Shown in pieces: positions 11,527 through 22,010 of a stretch of 43,717 nt of DNA; position 1 is the first letter of the stretch, and each line of letters starts with the position of its first letter. Under the pieces are notes generated by a model, which saw nothing but the letters and a program-made list of their open reading frames with translations, was not told where the DNA came from and did no database searches. The stretch is from positions 1-43,717 of the forward strand of contig JAKCWW010004042.1 of the NCBI GenBank assembly GCA_026260175.1, read 5' to 3'. This DNA is from Reticulitermes lucifugus. Lineage: Eukaryota; Arthropoda; Insecta; Blattodea; Rhinotermitidae. The position numbers and the translations under genes are program-made.

Positions 11527-11839
11527 AGGCGATCCCAGTGGCCGCGCGGTCTAAGGTTTGGGCTTGCGGCCTCTCGCTTGCTGGGATTGTGGGTTCGAAT
11601 CCCGCCGGGGACATGGATGTCTGTCTCTTGTGAGTNNNNNNNNNNNNNNNNNNNNNNNNNNNNNNNNNNNNNNNNNNNNNNNNNNGTCTCTTGTGAGTGT
11701 TGTGTGTTGTCAGGTAGAGGTCTCTGCGTCGAGCTGATCACTCGTCCAAGGGAATCGTACAGAATGTGTTATGTGATCGCCAAGCCTTGATAGCAACGAG
11801 ATTGGTCCATTTGGGGCTGTTGCGCCATGGAAAAAAATG
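11527..11839 (+). mobile_element. SINE-A copy 2, interrupted by 50-N gap
   Basis: Same head as copy 1 (GATCCCAGTGGCCGCGCGGT, B-box GGGTTCGAATCCC) and same 3' body and A-run. The direct repeat CAACTTTAT at 11518-11526 and 11840-11848 fits a target duplication. A 50-N gap (11636-11685) lies inside. The same 13 bases GTCTCTTGTGAGT occur on both sides of it, while other copies have that block once. The gap may therefore be an unmerged overlap rather than missing sequence. Confidence 0.9.
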
Positions 11840-12242
11840 CAACTTTATCATCTTCCGTACTTAATCACGAAACTTTTTTTTATTTATTAATATTGTTTCC
11901 GAATACTTTCATTGTGGGTAATTTACACATTATTTATTGGAGATAGTTGGAGATTTTTGCTCTGTTTCTGATTCTGGTTTGAATTCTCCCACAGTTTCTG
12001 ACACTATTTGTACTTCGCTGTACACACCAGACAGTTTAACATGCTCTGCTGTACAAGATGCAGAATGGTCATCGGTCATGTATGTAGTTTTAAGTCAGCC
12101 TAAACAAGTCTTTTCGCAAGGCTGTCGGGCCAATGGCTACTGCGGAATATTCCCATCCACCTTCCGATTGACAACGATTGCCCAATCCTTCTGTTGAATC
12201 CTGTAGATGCTACAGTAGTTATGGTTTCTTTTTTTTTTTTAG

Positions 12243-12620
12243 AGATCAACACAACGATGGAGACGATCATTGAAGAAGAGGAAGATATACTGTATCAAAA
12301 GGACGCGTCCATTTCGGCTGAACTGGACGCAACTAGCGACGTGAGAGGGAACAGTATTATACCTTCTTCCGTGGTGGAGGAAGTGGACAAGAAAGTGCAG
12401 TTTGTTACGACCCAGAGTCCGAATCTGGAACAGAAAGTACCCAGCAGCACTGGTGGTGACGGACATACCACGGAGAGCCTCCGTGCTACGGATATGACTC
12501 CGTGCTTGCTGGACTGTGGCGTCGGCGGCACCTGCACCACGGAGCCCGTGGAATCGGGCCGTCCCGGCCAGCAGCGCTGTCAGTGTCCGCTAGGAAGGGG
12601 CGGCAGCCACTGCGATTTGG
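12243..12620 (+). CDS. Internal exon: acidic linker plus EGF-like domain
   Basis: An internal exon of a probably secreted or extracellular-matrix protein. A long T-run ending TTTTAG (AG at 12241-12242) is the acceptor and G|GTAAGC at 12621 the donor. The exon is 378 nt (126 codons), entered and left in phase 1, as is common for shuffled extracellular modules. The first ~85 residues are a linker rich in Glu, Asp, Ser and Thr (for example ETIIEEEEDILYQ). The last ~40 form an EGF-like domain, C-x3-C-x5-C-x14-C-x1-C-x8-C, with the typical GGTC and CQCPLGRGGSHC segments. Such EGF units alternate with laminin-G domains in agrin, perlecan, pikachurin and eyes-shut-like proteins; which family this belongs to cannot be decided from one exon. 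The frame stays open past the donor to 12820, but that part loses domain character. A start two bases later (after AGAG) is possible but would break the phase symmetry. Confidence 0.85.
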
Positions 12621-13041
12621 GTAAGCCACATGAAAATAGTAATACGAATTTTGTGTCAGATGTGCGGTTTAAATCTGTATCAGTATGTGCATTGACTAGA
12701 GAGATAACAGCAGCGGCTCGTGTACTCTTTAAAACCTGTTTTTATCCGTTTAAGGATGAGGCTTATCAGGAACTGAACAAGTACACTAGCACGGGTTTCA
12801 TTACTAACGCGAAACAATAAGTTCTTGAAAAAATTATGACATAATCTTCTTTCAGATGCTTTTATCAATACGTAGTAGATATGACGAGGCTAGTAAGAAT
12901 TATAAGTTAATTATAAAACAGTTTAAGTATTCACTTCCGTGCATTAATTCCACTAATACAAATCCTGATTGCGTGCCAGATATAGCTTCGCAGTTTTATG
13001 CCGCCGCTTTGCCATGTTTGTAATTGTGAGTGCATAGGGTT
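12621..13041 (+). other. Start of downstream intron
   Basis: Begins with the donor GTAAGC. The exon frame continues to a stop at 12818-12820, but the translated residues show no domain and the base composition turns AT-rich. No other feature seen. Confidence 0.6.
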
Positions 13042-13180
13042 GTTATTTTATCTGACAACTATCGGTTTGCACTTCCTATCGGCTTGTCTATCATATTAAC
13101 GTAGCCCACTCCGCCAGCTTCCCACACGCTCGGCAGAGTAGCGGCAGGATATGATAAACGACAGCTGTCAGATAAAATGA
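13042..13180. mobile_element. Small inverted-repeat element (MITE-like)
   Basis: Left TTATTTTATCTGACAACTAT (13042 on) pairs with the right-hand segment ACAGCTGTCAGATAAAATGA (to 13180), about 19 of 22 bases. A second inner pair, CTATCATATT and GATATGATAA, follows. Total about 139 bp, non-coding, inside the intron after the EGF exon. Confidence 0.5.
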
Positions 13181-13857
13181 GGACTTTGTATAAAACTTAT
13201 TTTACTAAGTATTCGTATGGATTTTTATGATCTATCACAGTGTAATATTTTAATTTCGATATTCATCGCCATCAAGCCACTAGCTATCTATAGAATTGGC
13301 GCTGCCGCTTTCTTGATCTGCGTGCTACTAGGGGCAGCAAGTGTTGCATTTTTTCCCACATCTATTGCCACATCAAATTTTAGGACCTTAGACCGGCTAG
13401 TGCCACTCCGAACTACGAAGTTCGGGCAGTCGTGTATCATTGTTTATGGCACGAAAAAACACGAGAAGTTGGAGTGGCTTCTAGTGGCTTGAATTGCATA
13501 TTCAGATTTGTGTATTTCACTCTTTTACAAGTTACTTTGTTGGAAAAGACACACGGCTTCATTCTGGTCCAAAATATTGAAATATAGTAAAGAGAAATTA
13601 TCTAGAATAATTATAACAATGATATCGTAATTTCTGCATGAAGAACTACAGATACAAGAAATATATTTTTTTTTCGAAAATCAGCCTAACACCATTTCGC
13701 TGGCTCTAGGCTACATAAAGGCAACGTATCTTGAAGGGTGACATAGCTTACGTTCATAAACACAGAAATGTAAAGGCGTACATAAGGTGTGAAGGTGAAG
13801 CTCCATGCATTGTAGACTTGCGAACTGAATGGATATAATTCGTCAGGTTCGCGCTCC
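13181..13857. other. Non-coding stretch, no gene recognised
   Basis: An open frame at 13217-13492 (+) has a hydrophobic N-terminal part but matches nothing I know and lacks exon signals. Probably intron. Confidence 0.5.
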
Positions 13858-14015
13858 GGCTTCTTGACCTTTAGGAAAGAGATCCCGGTACCAATAGGGT
13901 ACGAGGCTAAATGGCCCCCAGAACGTGTCTCAACACGGTAGAGGCCCCGTCTGGAATCTAACTCCTGTCGCCCAGCCCAAAAGCAGAGATTCAATATCCG
14001 ATCTACCCCGACTGT
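13858..14015 (-). mobile_element. SINE-B copy 5, old and diverged
   Basis: On the minus strand it aligns to the SINE-B head (CGGGGTAGATCGG for the A-box region, TTAGATTCC for the B-box, GGGCTGGGCGAC between them) and to the body block GGTACCGGGATCTCTTTCC. Substitutions and small indels are many compared with copies at 28327 and 33864, so it is an old insertion. The tail is not clear. Confidence 0.6.
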
Positions 14016-16679
14016 AGGTGCACCTCCAGTGGCAAAGTGTTGTGCACCGCGGGACTGCGTTGATCAATGCTTCCGGTTGGAGGTATAAGTTGGGTGGGTT
14101 GTACTCAAATGTTTGCTGTCACACAGCACACGGGGCGTTATCCAATGCTTTCACATGCATGTCAGTACAAGACATCTCACATGAATCAGGCTTCAATATT
14201 TGCGTGAAGGCTAATGTTGCTGACATCCGGACATACATTAGCACAGCACTAACAAACTGATTTTTACAACGTAAATGGAATGTGTGTACTATGCGGTTCG
14301 AACTGAATCTTTGTGAGTTAAAAATCGGCAACGTTTCTCTGTCTTCAGGAAACTAGCTCTTTGGTACGTCATGAATGACACATGCAATAAGGTCACAGCC
14401 CTAACCACCGTGACTTTTTAAAACGGTATCAAATTGCACGATGTGTGGAGAGGCATTCACATGTGTGATTTCTGTGACTGCTACGCGGGTTGTCTGATTT
14501 CGGAAAGTGTGAACGTGCCTGCAGTCCGCTGAAGTTTCTCAGCCACCATTCAACAACACTATTCCAAACAATTAGGTTGGCTGGTATTGTGTCACCAGTG
14601 GAATGCCGTTCCATGCATGGTGTTAGCCTGTGATGTTTGGTACGAGAAGGAAGAAGTCAACAAAGGCAGATAGGTAGGAGGAAAGTAAGAGAAAATGAAA
14701 CAAAGAAGGACGATTGGAAAAACAGGACGAAAAATTTGAAAGAAGAGAAAGATAGACATAGTAGCAGAGAAGTTAAGAAAAATGAAGTATAAACTTTGAT
14801 ACATGAATAATTTATCGACATAGATGACAGATAAAGAAGAGGATAAATATAAAATAAAAGGTTACGGAGACACTTTGCCGTGGTCTGTTGTCCTCTGCTG
14901 TAAAAGCTGACTTCAAGTGTATTCAGTCAAATGTTTGGACGTTCGCTTTCCGGTCAAGAGCGTGACTCGGAGGTTCTGAAATAAAGAAATAGGTTATGAT
15001 TGAAGGCTATCTATAAAAACTGTACTGATATCACAGGGGTGATGTACTGTTCCATGGCCTCTTCCATTTTTACGTGTATTTAGCCAGTGGTTCCCACATA
15101 GTGTTGCACGGGCTGCTGAAGGCAGTGTCAGGGGAAGCTTTCTGTTAAAATTATAAATACGGAGGCCTTCAGAACAAAAACACCACAAGGTAGGCTATGT
15201 GACTATACAAACTGTCGACAAAGTACGTATTGAATACTTTAATGAATCGCTTTGCTGGAAATTTGAAAGAGAGAGAATAAAATAAACTGGAAGATTGTAC
15301 AGTTGTACAACTCGGGTTTGTTGATTTATCCGCCTTGTGATTAGAGTCATAAATACACACTGCGCTACACGTTATGTAGCACTAACTTCCTACTTTACAC
15401 GTAAGCCTGCCTGAAGCACCGAAGTGTTCATATTGTTTTAGGATTCCGTTAGAATCACTTTTGACTTACTATCAGTTTATTTTCGTTTGTCTCTCAATAT
15501 TTCTCTTCCTTTAAACTTGCGGGTAACATTCTGTATATACTTCTCATTTCCTTCTTGAGAACCATTTTATGACGTGGCATAAATGTTTCAGGTCAGAGCT
15601 ATAGATCTAAGTAGGATTTATAAACTATCTCATGTACTGTTTTTTTTAAGAAAAGCGTTTTTAAATATATCTATTGAGTTTCTTATAAGGGGCAGATTGT
15701 ATCAGACTGATAGGAATCAAAACAATTTCCCTGGTAACTTTCCTTTAACCTAGCAATATAAGTTTCACAAGAGTAGTTGCGGAAACGAAACATGCCAACA
15801 GACAGATGGACAGGTCGTCAAGCGTAAGCATCCATTACGTGCAAAGAGCGCGTAGAGATACATGGTATGCCAGCTCATTCATGTATCTTGCAGTCACTAG
15901 ACTGTAACAGACTTTGCTTCTTCTGTTTCATCATTCTGCTATAGCTGAGCAGTGTTAAAGCTGTCATAAATCATTTTCTACTGCACTAAACCGTCTGCTT
16001 TCAGAAACATCTGATGGAAACATTAAAAGATGCTTAGCTCCTAGCAAGAACACATGTACGTCAGAGTTACACGTAACACGTCCGGCGTTCGAGTGGAAAA
16101 ACGCTATGTAATTGGAGACCAATTTATTTGCTTTATTAGGACCGGTTGTTCCACAATTTCATTTAGTCCCCTTACAACCTATTGTCTGAAATTACTACAG
16201 GGAAGGCACTGCTTATCTTTTAATGGCATAATGTCAGAGTTGTTAAGCAGGTATGCAGTTGGTTGCAGTTATTCCTAGACTTGGGTGGCATTGTAGAGAA
16301 CAACGAAGGTTACCTGCTTTTCAGTATTTTTTTTTTGTGATTTTCACGGCTTTTGAATTTATGTTGCATTTTGGGATTCTCCTTCTTTCACACTGGCATC
16401 TTGATAATAAATTTATAAACAATTGAATTATGACACAGTTTCTTAATTCGGATTTAGGCAAGAAATTTTGGTCTAACCTGATACCATCTTATTATTTACA
16501 TCTCGAAATCTCTTTTTCCTTTTTGGTTATATTTGATTATGTTCTTTGACATCCCACACTATTTATTCTCTCTAAGTCTTCAACCTAGTTCTGTCTGTAA
16601 TTCAATATTTTTCTTGTTACGAATGTATATTTTACTCTATCCTGGTGAACAGATAATTTAATTTTGCCTGCTGCAGTTA
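14016..16679. other. Non-coding stretch; purine-rich tract
   Basis: No gene recognised. The tract 14640-14765 is strongly purine-rich on the plus strand (GA/AAG words), similar in composition to 24868-25140 and, on the other strand, 29480-29830. Short open frames here are unsupported. Confidence 0.5.
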
Positions 16680-17493
16680 AATCATAAGTATGTACCGTGT
16701 CCATAAGCAACCTTCTCCACTCATCCCTGGCCAGCACGGCTGACCACCAGTGTCTGATCCCACAGCTCTGGCGCCCTTATTCACCTCCTGTAGCCATTTT
16801 GTTCTTGGTCTTCCAGCTTTCCTTTTGTCTTCTACCCAGGCCCTGAGTAGCCTCCTTGGCATTCACATTCCGTCAACCTGTTGGACATGGCCTGCCCAAC
16901 TTTAGTCACGCATAGTTTTGTTTCGTTGAGGAGGTCTTGCAACTCTTCACTGTACCTACTTCTCCACTGGCCCTCGTTTTCCTTTACTGGACCAAGTAGC
17001 CTCCTCAAGGTCTTCCTTTCAGATACGCCCAATCTTACTTCGTCTGCTCCAAACAATTCCCAGCATTCAGAGCCACATTTAAGAACTGACCTTATTAAAG
17101 TCTTGTATAGTGGATGTTGAGAGCAACTGAGACATACAGGTGTTGTGAAGACGAATGTAACTTTTATTCTCTGCTTTCTGTGCTAATATTCTTGATCGTA
17201 TTTCCCCTGTTCTGCTATTCTTATGTTCTTATTTACACCCAGATACGCGAAACTGGCTGCTGTCTCAAACTCATATTAACCAACTTTCAGTTATGACAGA
17301 TTTTATGTCTTTCCTATTTGAACTAACATATACCTTGTCGTCTCTTGGTTTATTTTCAAATCCATTCTCTCAGCTGTAATTTTAAGTGTGATAAATGCCT
17401 GTGTCCTTTTCTCTTCGTTAATTGCATGCGCAGTTGTCTGTATTCCTGAGTCTCTCACAACCTTTTCTAAGGCTACATTAATTAACAGACCTT
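16680..17493 (-). pseudogene. LINE reverse-transcriptase relic, C-terminal part
   Basis: Decayed non-LTR retrotransposon ORF2. On the minus strand, in order: INVALEKVVRDSGIQT (RT palm region after the catalytic QGDAL block), RMDLKINQETTRYM (the LKINxxKTKYM block after the YADD box, which is missing), an untypical frame-shifted stretch, LGVSERKTLRRLLGPVKEN and QWRSRYSEEL (the RKxLRRIFGPxxE block of the RT C-terminus), then RMPRRLLRAW and GRPRTKWLQEV (terminal GRPxxxW block). Frames change and stops intervene, so it is inactive. It continues on the other side of a SINE-C insertion at 17494-17699. It most resembles the RTE/Jockey-like sequences seen widely in insect genomes. Confidence 0.75.
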
Positions 17494-17699
17494 CCGGCCG
17501 CACTATGGCCCTGGGATCGACTCAACCCCTAACAGAAATGAGTACCAGGAATATTTCCTGGGGTTAAAGGCAGCCGGTGCGTAGGGCTGTCAACCTTACC
17601 ACCCATATGTGCCGATTGTCTAGAAATTCTGGGAGCCTCAACCTCCTGGAATACTCAGGGCCTGTCCAGGCCTGTAATGGGACTGCTTTACCTTTACCT
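17494..17699 (+). mobile_element. SINE-C copy 2, 5'-truncated, inside LINE relic
   Basis: Body starts at GGCCGCACTATGGCCCTGGG and runs to a (CTTTACC)n tail at about 17684-17699. It aligns over its full length to the reverse complement of the body of SINE-C copy 1 (30937-31248). The tRNA-like head is absent. It splits the LINE reading frame between GLRQKDALA and LLINVALEKVV, showing it inserted after the LINE. Confidence 0.85.
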
Positions 17700-17780
17700 G
17701 CCAGTGCATCCTTTTGTCTTAATCCATTATTTATTTTTAACTATACTAACTTCGTAAAATATTAATTTTGCATACTGCCT
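17700..17780 (-). pseudogene. LINE RT relic, part upstream of the SINE
   Basis: On the minus strand this reads INNGLRQKDALA, the conserved NGLRQGDALxxxLF motif of LINE reverse transcriptases, with one stop shortly upstream. It joins the palm fragment at 16680-17493 once the SINE-C is removed. Sequence further right (to about 17950) may also be LINE-derived but is too eroded to call. Confidence 0.65.
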
Positions 17781-18996
17781 TATTCCGATTAATATAGTCG
17801 TTACAGCACTGACGGTTAATGACATACCATACCCTAACTATTTAAAATGTGTCACCTTATCCATACTATATTTATTAATTGCGATTTTCGGCTTAGAATA
17901 TTTTCTTAAAAATTTATTTTTTATTATTTTGAATTATGTAGGAAATCTTCTCGTATTATGGCTTCAGGAAATTTTAGAAATATATTCATTAATAAGCCGA
18001 TAACGATAGGATAAGGATACGTGAAATAATTTATTTATAATTATTTTAGTAAAATAAGTCAGTAGCATGTATCAAATTGTACGCAACATTTTAATCAAGT
18101 CATTCTTATAGTACGCTAATGAAACATGGATATGGTATGAGAGTCATGAGAAGATAACAGAAGGAAGTGGGAATAGGGGACACTTAGTTGGACATAAAAG
18201 ATTAAGACACCGGCACTGGAGTATTTTGGAGTATTAAGGTTAGTAATACAGTTTAAGTGTATGTTGACCGTCAGTTATGGTTTGGATATGAAGTGGAAGG
18301 AAGGTGTCTTTAAACAGAGTTCAAATAACAGTAATCAGTGGGCAGGTCGAGTATGGCCAAGGCGAAACTTGTTTCTGGTATAACTTGTAGCACCTCATGA
18401 CCCCGCCAACTGCTGGTGGAGGTCGCTGCATCAGAAAGTCAGATTATTGGACATCGAAAGGTGAGCAGTCTGCTGACAGCTAAACACGACTACACTCCGT
18501 CAGCTTGTACGAGTGTGCAGTTCTGAAGTACCATCATTTTATACCTGCCCAGTCGTCTGTTATTTTAAACTCATCTCCTTATGCAAGAGTTAACATGGAT
18601 GTGTAAGTTAGCTGTGCTTCCGCTTAGCATAATGCAGGCAATCCAACTTGCATGGTTACAGGTGGGTTATCACAGTTTGTGGCTCAATGTACTGTGTTAA
18701 ATGGATGCGATTCGCTAAAATTTACTCAACTGTGCATTTCGATAACGGAATATCGTTCTTTGTGTAATTTCGTTAGCTAATAGGCGGCTAAAGTCGATTC
18801 CGGTTGCTGTATCAGCAGATTCTTTGCACGTAAATCATATTGGACTCGTTAGCTTTAATTCATTTAAACTACCCGAAAAACGTGTAATTTAGTGTCAGTT
18901 ATTACGTTCTACTGAGTCACGTAATACTGTATTCTTTAATTTTGCAGTTAATGAAACAGAATCAATAGTACAACCATTTAAAGGCAATGAAGTGTA
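17781..18996. other. Non-coding stretch, possible LINE shreds
   Basis: No gene recognised. A plus-strand reading near 18118-18235 (NETWIWYESH..., GHKRLRH) is vaguely like the xETWxL block of LINE C-termini, but too weak to call. Confidence 0.4.
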
Positions 18997-19004
18997 TAGT
19001 GAGA

Positions 19005-19277
19005 CAGGGGTGCAAATGTCACGGGCTTCTTGTCGCCCGGGAGATTATATTTTTTAAAGTAGCGCCTAATATTTGTGACGTGATTATTTCACGTTTTTTC
19101 CCCTTACATCGTCAAATGCTTATCAGTTCATATGCACTGAGCACAAGGCGCCAGATAACATGGAGTTTTAAAGGTCACTCCAGAATTGTGGGTCCTCGGA
19201 GTTTGTTGCATATCTTGCTTCTGGCGCCCAGAATTTGGAGGTGGCTGCTAGGTTCTTGGAACGTTTGTGGACCCCTG
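19005..19277. mobile_element. hAT-like non-autonomous element (copy 1)
   Basis: Starts CAGGGGTGCAAATG and ends in the complement, ACCCCTG: inverted ends typical of hAT transposons. 8-bp flanks TAGTGAGA (18997-19004) and TAGTAAAA (19278-19285) match at 6 of 8, as expected for an aged hAT target duplication. It shares its 3' 65 bp (TTCTGGCGCC, GAGGTGGCTG, TAGGTT, TTGGAA) and 5' 80 bp with the element at 19954-20116. At 273 bp it is far too short to encode a transposase. Confidence 0.7.
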
Positions 19278-19327
19278 TAGTAAAATATAAAAGTCTGGTA
19301 AAAATATGCCTCAGCTGTAGATTAGAA

Positions 19328-19500
19328 GGTAAATTGCTCGCCTGTTCTTAATCACCAAGCCATGCAGATCCATGGGTAAGGGACCAGCTTCGCCACCCGG
19401 TGGACTCCGGAAACTGTCTGAACGTATTGAAGAAGTAAAGTATCTCTGTCCATATCGGGAATCAAACCCGGATTTCTCTGTCGTCCAGCCTGTAGCGTAG
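19328..19500 (-). mobile_element. SINE-D, tRNA-derived, 5'-truncated
   Basis: On the minus strand: ACTACGCTACAGGCTGG, then a B-box-like GGGTTTGATTCCC, then a body unlike SINE-B (ACTTTACTTCTTCAATACG, CCGGAGTCCACCGGG) and a tail TTTACCTTCTAATC. The head is cut before the A-box. The B-box context and tail resemble SINE-B and SINE-C, suggesting a related family. Only one copy is in the window. Confidence 0.6.
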
Positions 19501-19953
19501 TTATTTCCTAATTTAAAATAATTAACATAAGAGTGATAAATTGTATTTACTATTAAAGGGCTTCGTCTGTTCAGTTTGTCATCTAATATGGACTGAGTGA
19601 TAAATCCAAGTGGTTGCAATGGGTGAGACATGTACAACAGACAGCGTAAAGAAGGAAAGGATGATGACTGTCGTCGAAAAATGTCCAGCGAGTAGACTTT
19701 GAAGACGCATACGTAGATGGAAGGTTAATATTAAGATAAAGTGTTGGTATGGTTTGAAGTTGGGGACTGGATTCGAATGGCTAAGAAAAGTGAACAGTTC
19801 ATGGCTTTTGTGAACACGGAGTTGAACTTTTTTGTTCTGTAAAAAAAAGGGGGAACTTGTTTATCAGCAGAACAAATATAACCTTTTCATAATGACCATA
19901 ACCCATGGCGGCGGTTGATAATAGTAGCGGGAAATATTTTTCTTGGTGTAGGT

Positions 19954-20116
19954 CAGAAGTGCAAAATCCCATTCGCCTTGTCGCCATGGCGAATAAATTA
20001 TGTACGGTGGCACTAACATTTTTGTATCATCACTATGGATCTTGCTTCGTGTCACTCTTCTGGCGCCTGTAATTTTGAGGTGGCTGTTAGGTTTTTGGAA
20101 AAATTGTGCACCCCTG
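19954..20116. mobile_element. hAT-like non-autonomous element (copy 2)
   Basis: Starts CAGAAGTGCAAAATCCC and ends GTGCACCCCTG. Flanks GTGTAGGT (19946-19953) and TTGTAGGT (20117-20124) match at 7 of 8, a good hAT target duplication. It is 163 bp, a shorter relative of 19005-19277 lacking about 110 bp of the middle. The two lie in the same orientation 0.7 kb apart. Confidence 0.72.
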
Positions 20117-20243
20117 TTGTAGGTCATGACAATGTTTTTGAATTATCCATTTGAGCCGCATTTCGGTGTTTCGTCACCGACTCGGAACAACTGTTCGAAC
20201 ACAAACTACATTGAAACAACCCGTCAATCACAACCAAATCCCC

Positions 20244-20309
20244 ATTGTTTTCAGAATGTAGTACTCAGTACACGTTTCGGCCGATCTGGCCATCTTCAGG
20301 TAAAACAAT
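20244..20309 (-). ncRNA. Partial hammerhead-like module
   Basis: On the minus strand: a perfect CUGAAGA core (20299-20293), the extra U, helix II GGCC/GGCC with a 5-nt loop, GAAAC, then ACGUGU as a possible 2-bp helix III. Helix I does not form directly next to the core. Instead AUUGUUUU and AAAACAAU pair further out (20302-20309 with 20244-20251), leaving unpaired or hairpin-forming sequence between. Probably a decayed or variant copy; cleavage seems unlikely. Confidence 0.4.
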
Positions 20310-21435
20310 ATGTATACAAAACACTTAGGAGAATATTAGCAACATAATGTTCTATAAAGAGAAATGAGATCTTGTTTTTCACAAAGAACGCACGAGTACA
20401 AACTGGAACTCTTATGAAGTGTTTAGACATCCGATAACTCTGAAATCCTCACTTCGTCACCTGCTTGAAGAGCGTATTGAAAAACAAAAGCTGTACCACC
20501 TGCCCCGAGCAAGTGTGTTAAAGCTGAATGAGAATTTCTACATATAACGCACATTTTTATATCCAACATTACGTTCCAGTGTGCTATTTCCTAAAAAAAT
20601 AAAGTTTGTAATTTTAAAGTTGAAGTTTATATAAATGGATCTTTTTATGAGGTGGACGTTCTATATCCCCAAGAACGAATTTGAAAAAAACTTATACTAA
20701 AGAAATCCTTGTGTGATGCATTCAATTTATACGTGGGTGTGGGGTTCTACTCAACCCTAATGCTGCAATATTCCGTAGAATAAATGACCGCCCTAGACTC
20801 CATTGTGATAGAAATCTAAGGCGGGATTAAATTAAATATCTCCCTACATACACTTGCTTATATACCCGTGGCAGATTAACGAACTGTTCTCATTTCCCCC
20901 ACACGTTTAAAGGATCTTCATACATTATTCATGTACCAACGACGTTACCAGCTACGCTGCATACAGAACACCCTGTGCGATAGGAGAATTCTCTTTTTAT
21001 TCTCCTTTGTTCTGTTTTCTTGCGTTCTTCTTCGTCTATAAAACAATATCTCTATCAGTTTTCTTTTCCTGTGGTGCTGGAGGGCCAAGATATTGTCCCC
21101 ACCCCCCACCCCCTTATTGGGGTGAGCCCATGCAGAAAATGAAGTCTTCTATTAGCATACATAGACTTGCCCGCATCACAGTCATGCAAGAACCCTGAAA
21201 ATATTATACTGCCTTTCTTCATTTTTCCTCCGTGACTTGTTTTAATGTTTTAAAGGAAGATAAATAGAGTACAATAATTGCAACAACAAATTCAACAGAC
21301 TGGCTAAAGTTCAAACATGCTTACTGACTATTGTTACTATCCGTCAGGCAAACGATGAGCCTGGGCCTTTTTCACTGAAGGGCCCCACAGCAGATGCTAC
21401 GGACGCACCGCAACCTTGAAGGCTTATTGTCAAAC
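20310..21435. other. Non-coding stretch, no gene recognised
   Basis: No domain, tRNA-like box or inverted repeat found. A short C-rich run lies at 21098-21112. Confidence 0.5.
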
Positions 21436-21651
21436 CCTGTGATGAAGATTATTAGTTTTTTTCCGTTTTTCCGTGTAATGGAGCACCGGTGGAATGAAAT
21501 TGACAGGGGAAAACCGAAGTACTAGGAGAAAAACCTGTCCCAGTACCACTTTGTCAACCACAAATCCCACATAGACTGACCCGAGTTCGAACTCGGGCCT
21601 CCGCGGTGGGAGGCCGGCGACTAACCGCCTGAGCCATGGCACGGCCGTGAG
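21436..21651 (-). mobile_element. SINE-E copy 1, full length
   Basis: On the minus strand: a tRNA-like head with A-box TGGCTCAGGCGGTTAG and B-box GAGTTCGAACTCG, then body ATGTGGGATTTGTGGTTGAC, GGTACTGGGACAGG, ACTTCGGTTTTCCCC, and a run of A. Possible target duplication CCTGTGATG (21435-21443) and CCTGTGTTG (21652-21660), which overlaps the 3' tail. Related copies lie at 21757 (+) and 33569 (+). Confidence 0.8.
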
Positions 21652-21756
21652 CCTGTGTTGCTTTATGACAGTGTTAAATTCTGCGTGGTCAGTTTAGTCA
21701 CGCACGTTTCGCATTCACAGTGCCCGCTTAATCTGCATACCATTGCCACGAATTTA

Positions 21757-22010
21757 TTAAACTGGAAGGCCCAGGTTCGATTCCAGGGCAGTCCATGTGG
21801 GATTTGTGGTGGACAAAGTGACACCGGCAGAGACTTTTGTCCGAATTCTTCAGCATTTCCCTATCGGCTCTCATCCCCCCAGTGCTGTATACCCGTATTC
21901 ATTCATTGCAGACAGTACACAGTCTGTATCAAGGTTGGCGAAGCACTGGCTCCGGTGATTACAGCTATTGTCTATGTCGAAATCTGGAGGGACTTGATGA
22001 TTCCATAACT
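21757..22010 (+). mobile_element. SINE-E copy 2, diverged
   Basis: B-box-like AGGTTCGATTCC at about 21773, followed by CATGTGGGATTTGTGGTGGA and further SINE-E body blocks (ACTTTTGTCCGAATTCTTCA, CAGTGCTG). The region before the B-box does not match the SINE-E A-box and the 3' part (after about 21890) has no match in copy 1, so it may be a subfamily or a chimera. Confidence 0.55.

Noticed and set aside
11937..12197. Open frame just upstream of the EGF exon as a further exon
   Set aside because: It ends in a stop before the polypyrimidine tract, is not in an identifiable domain and shows no acceptor/donor pair.
12621..12820. Continuation of the EGF exon frame to a stop at 12820
   Set aside because: A strong donor (G|GTAAGC) ends the exon, and the downstream residues lose domain character. 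An alternative terminal exon cannot be fully excluded.
13217..13492. 91-codon open frame with a hydrophobic start as a small membrane protein
   Set aside because: No homology recognised, no promoter or splice evidence, AT-rich intron-like context.
18118..18240. LINE C-terminal reading NETWIWYESH...GHKRLRH
   Set aside because: Resemblance is only to a short block and lacks neighbouring motifs. Kept as a weak possibility only.
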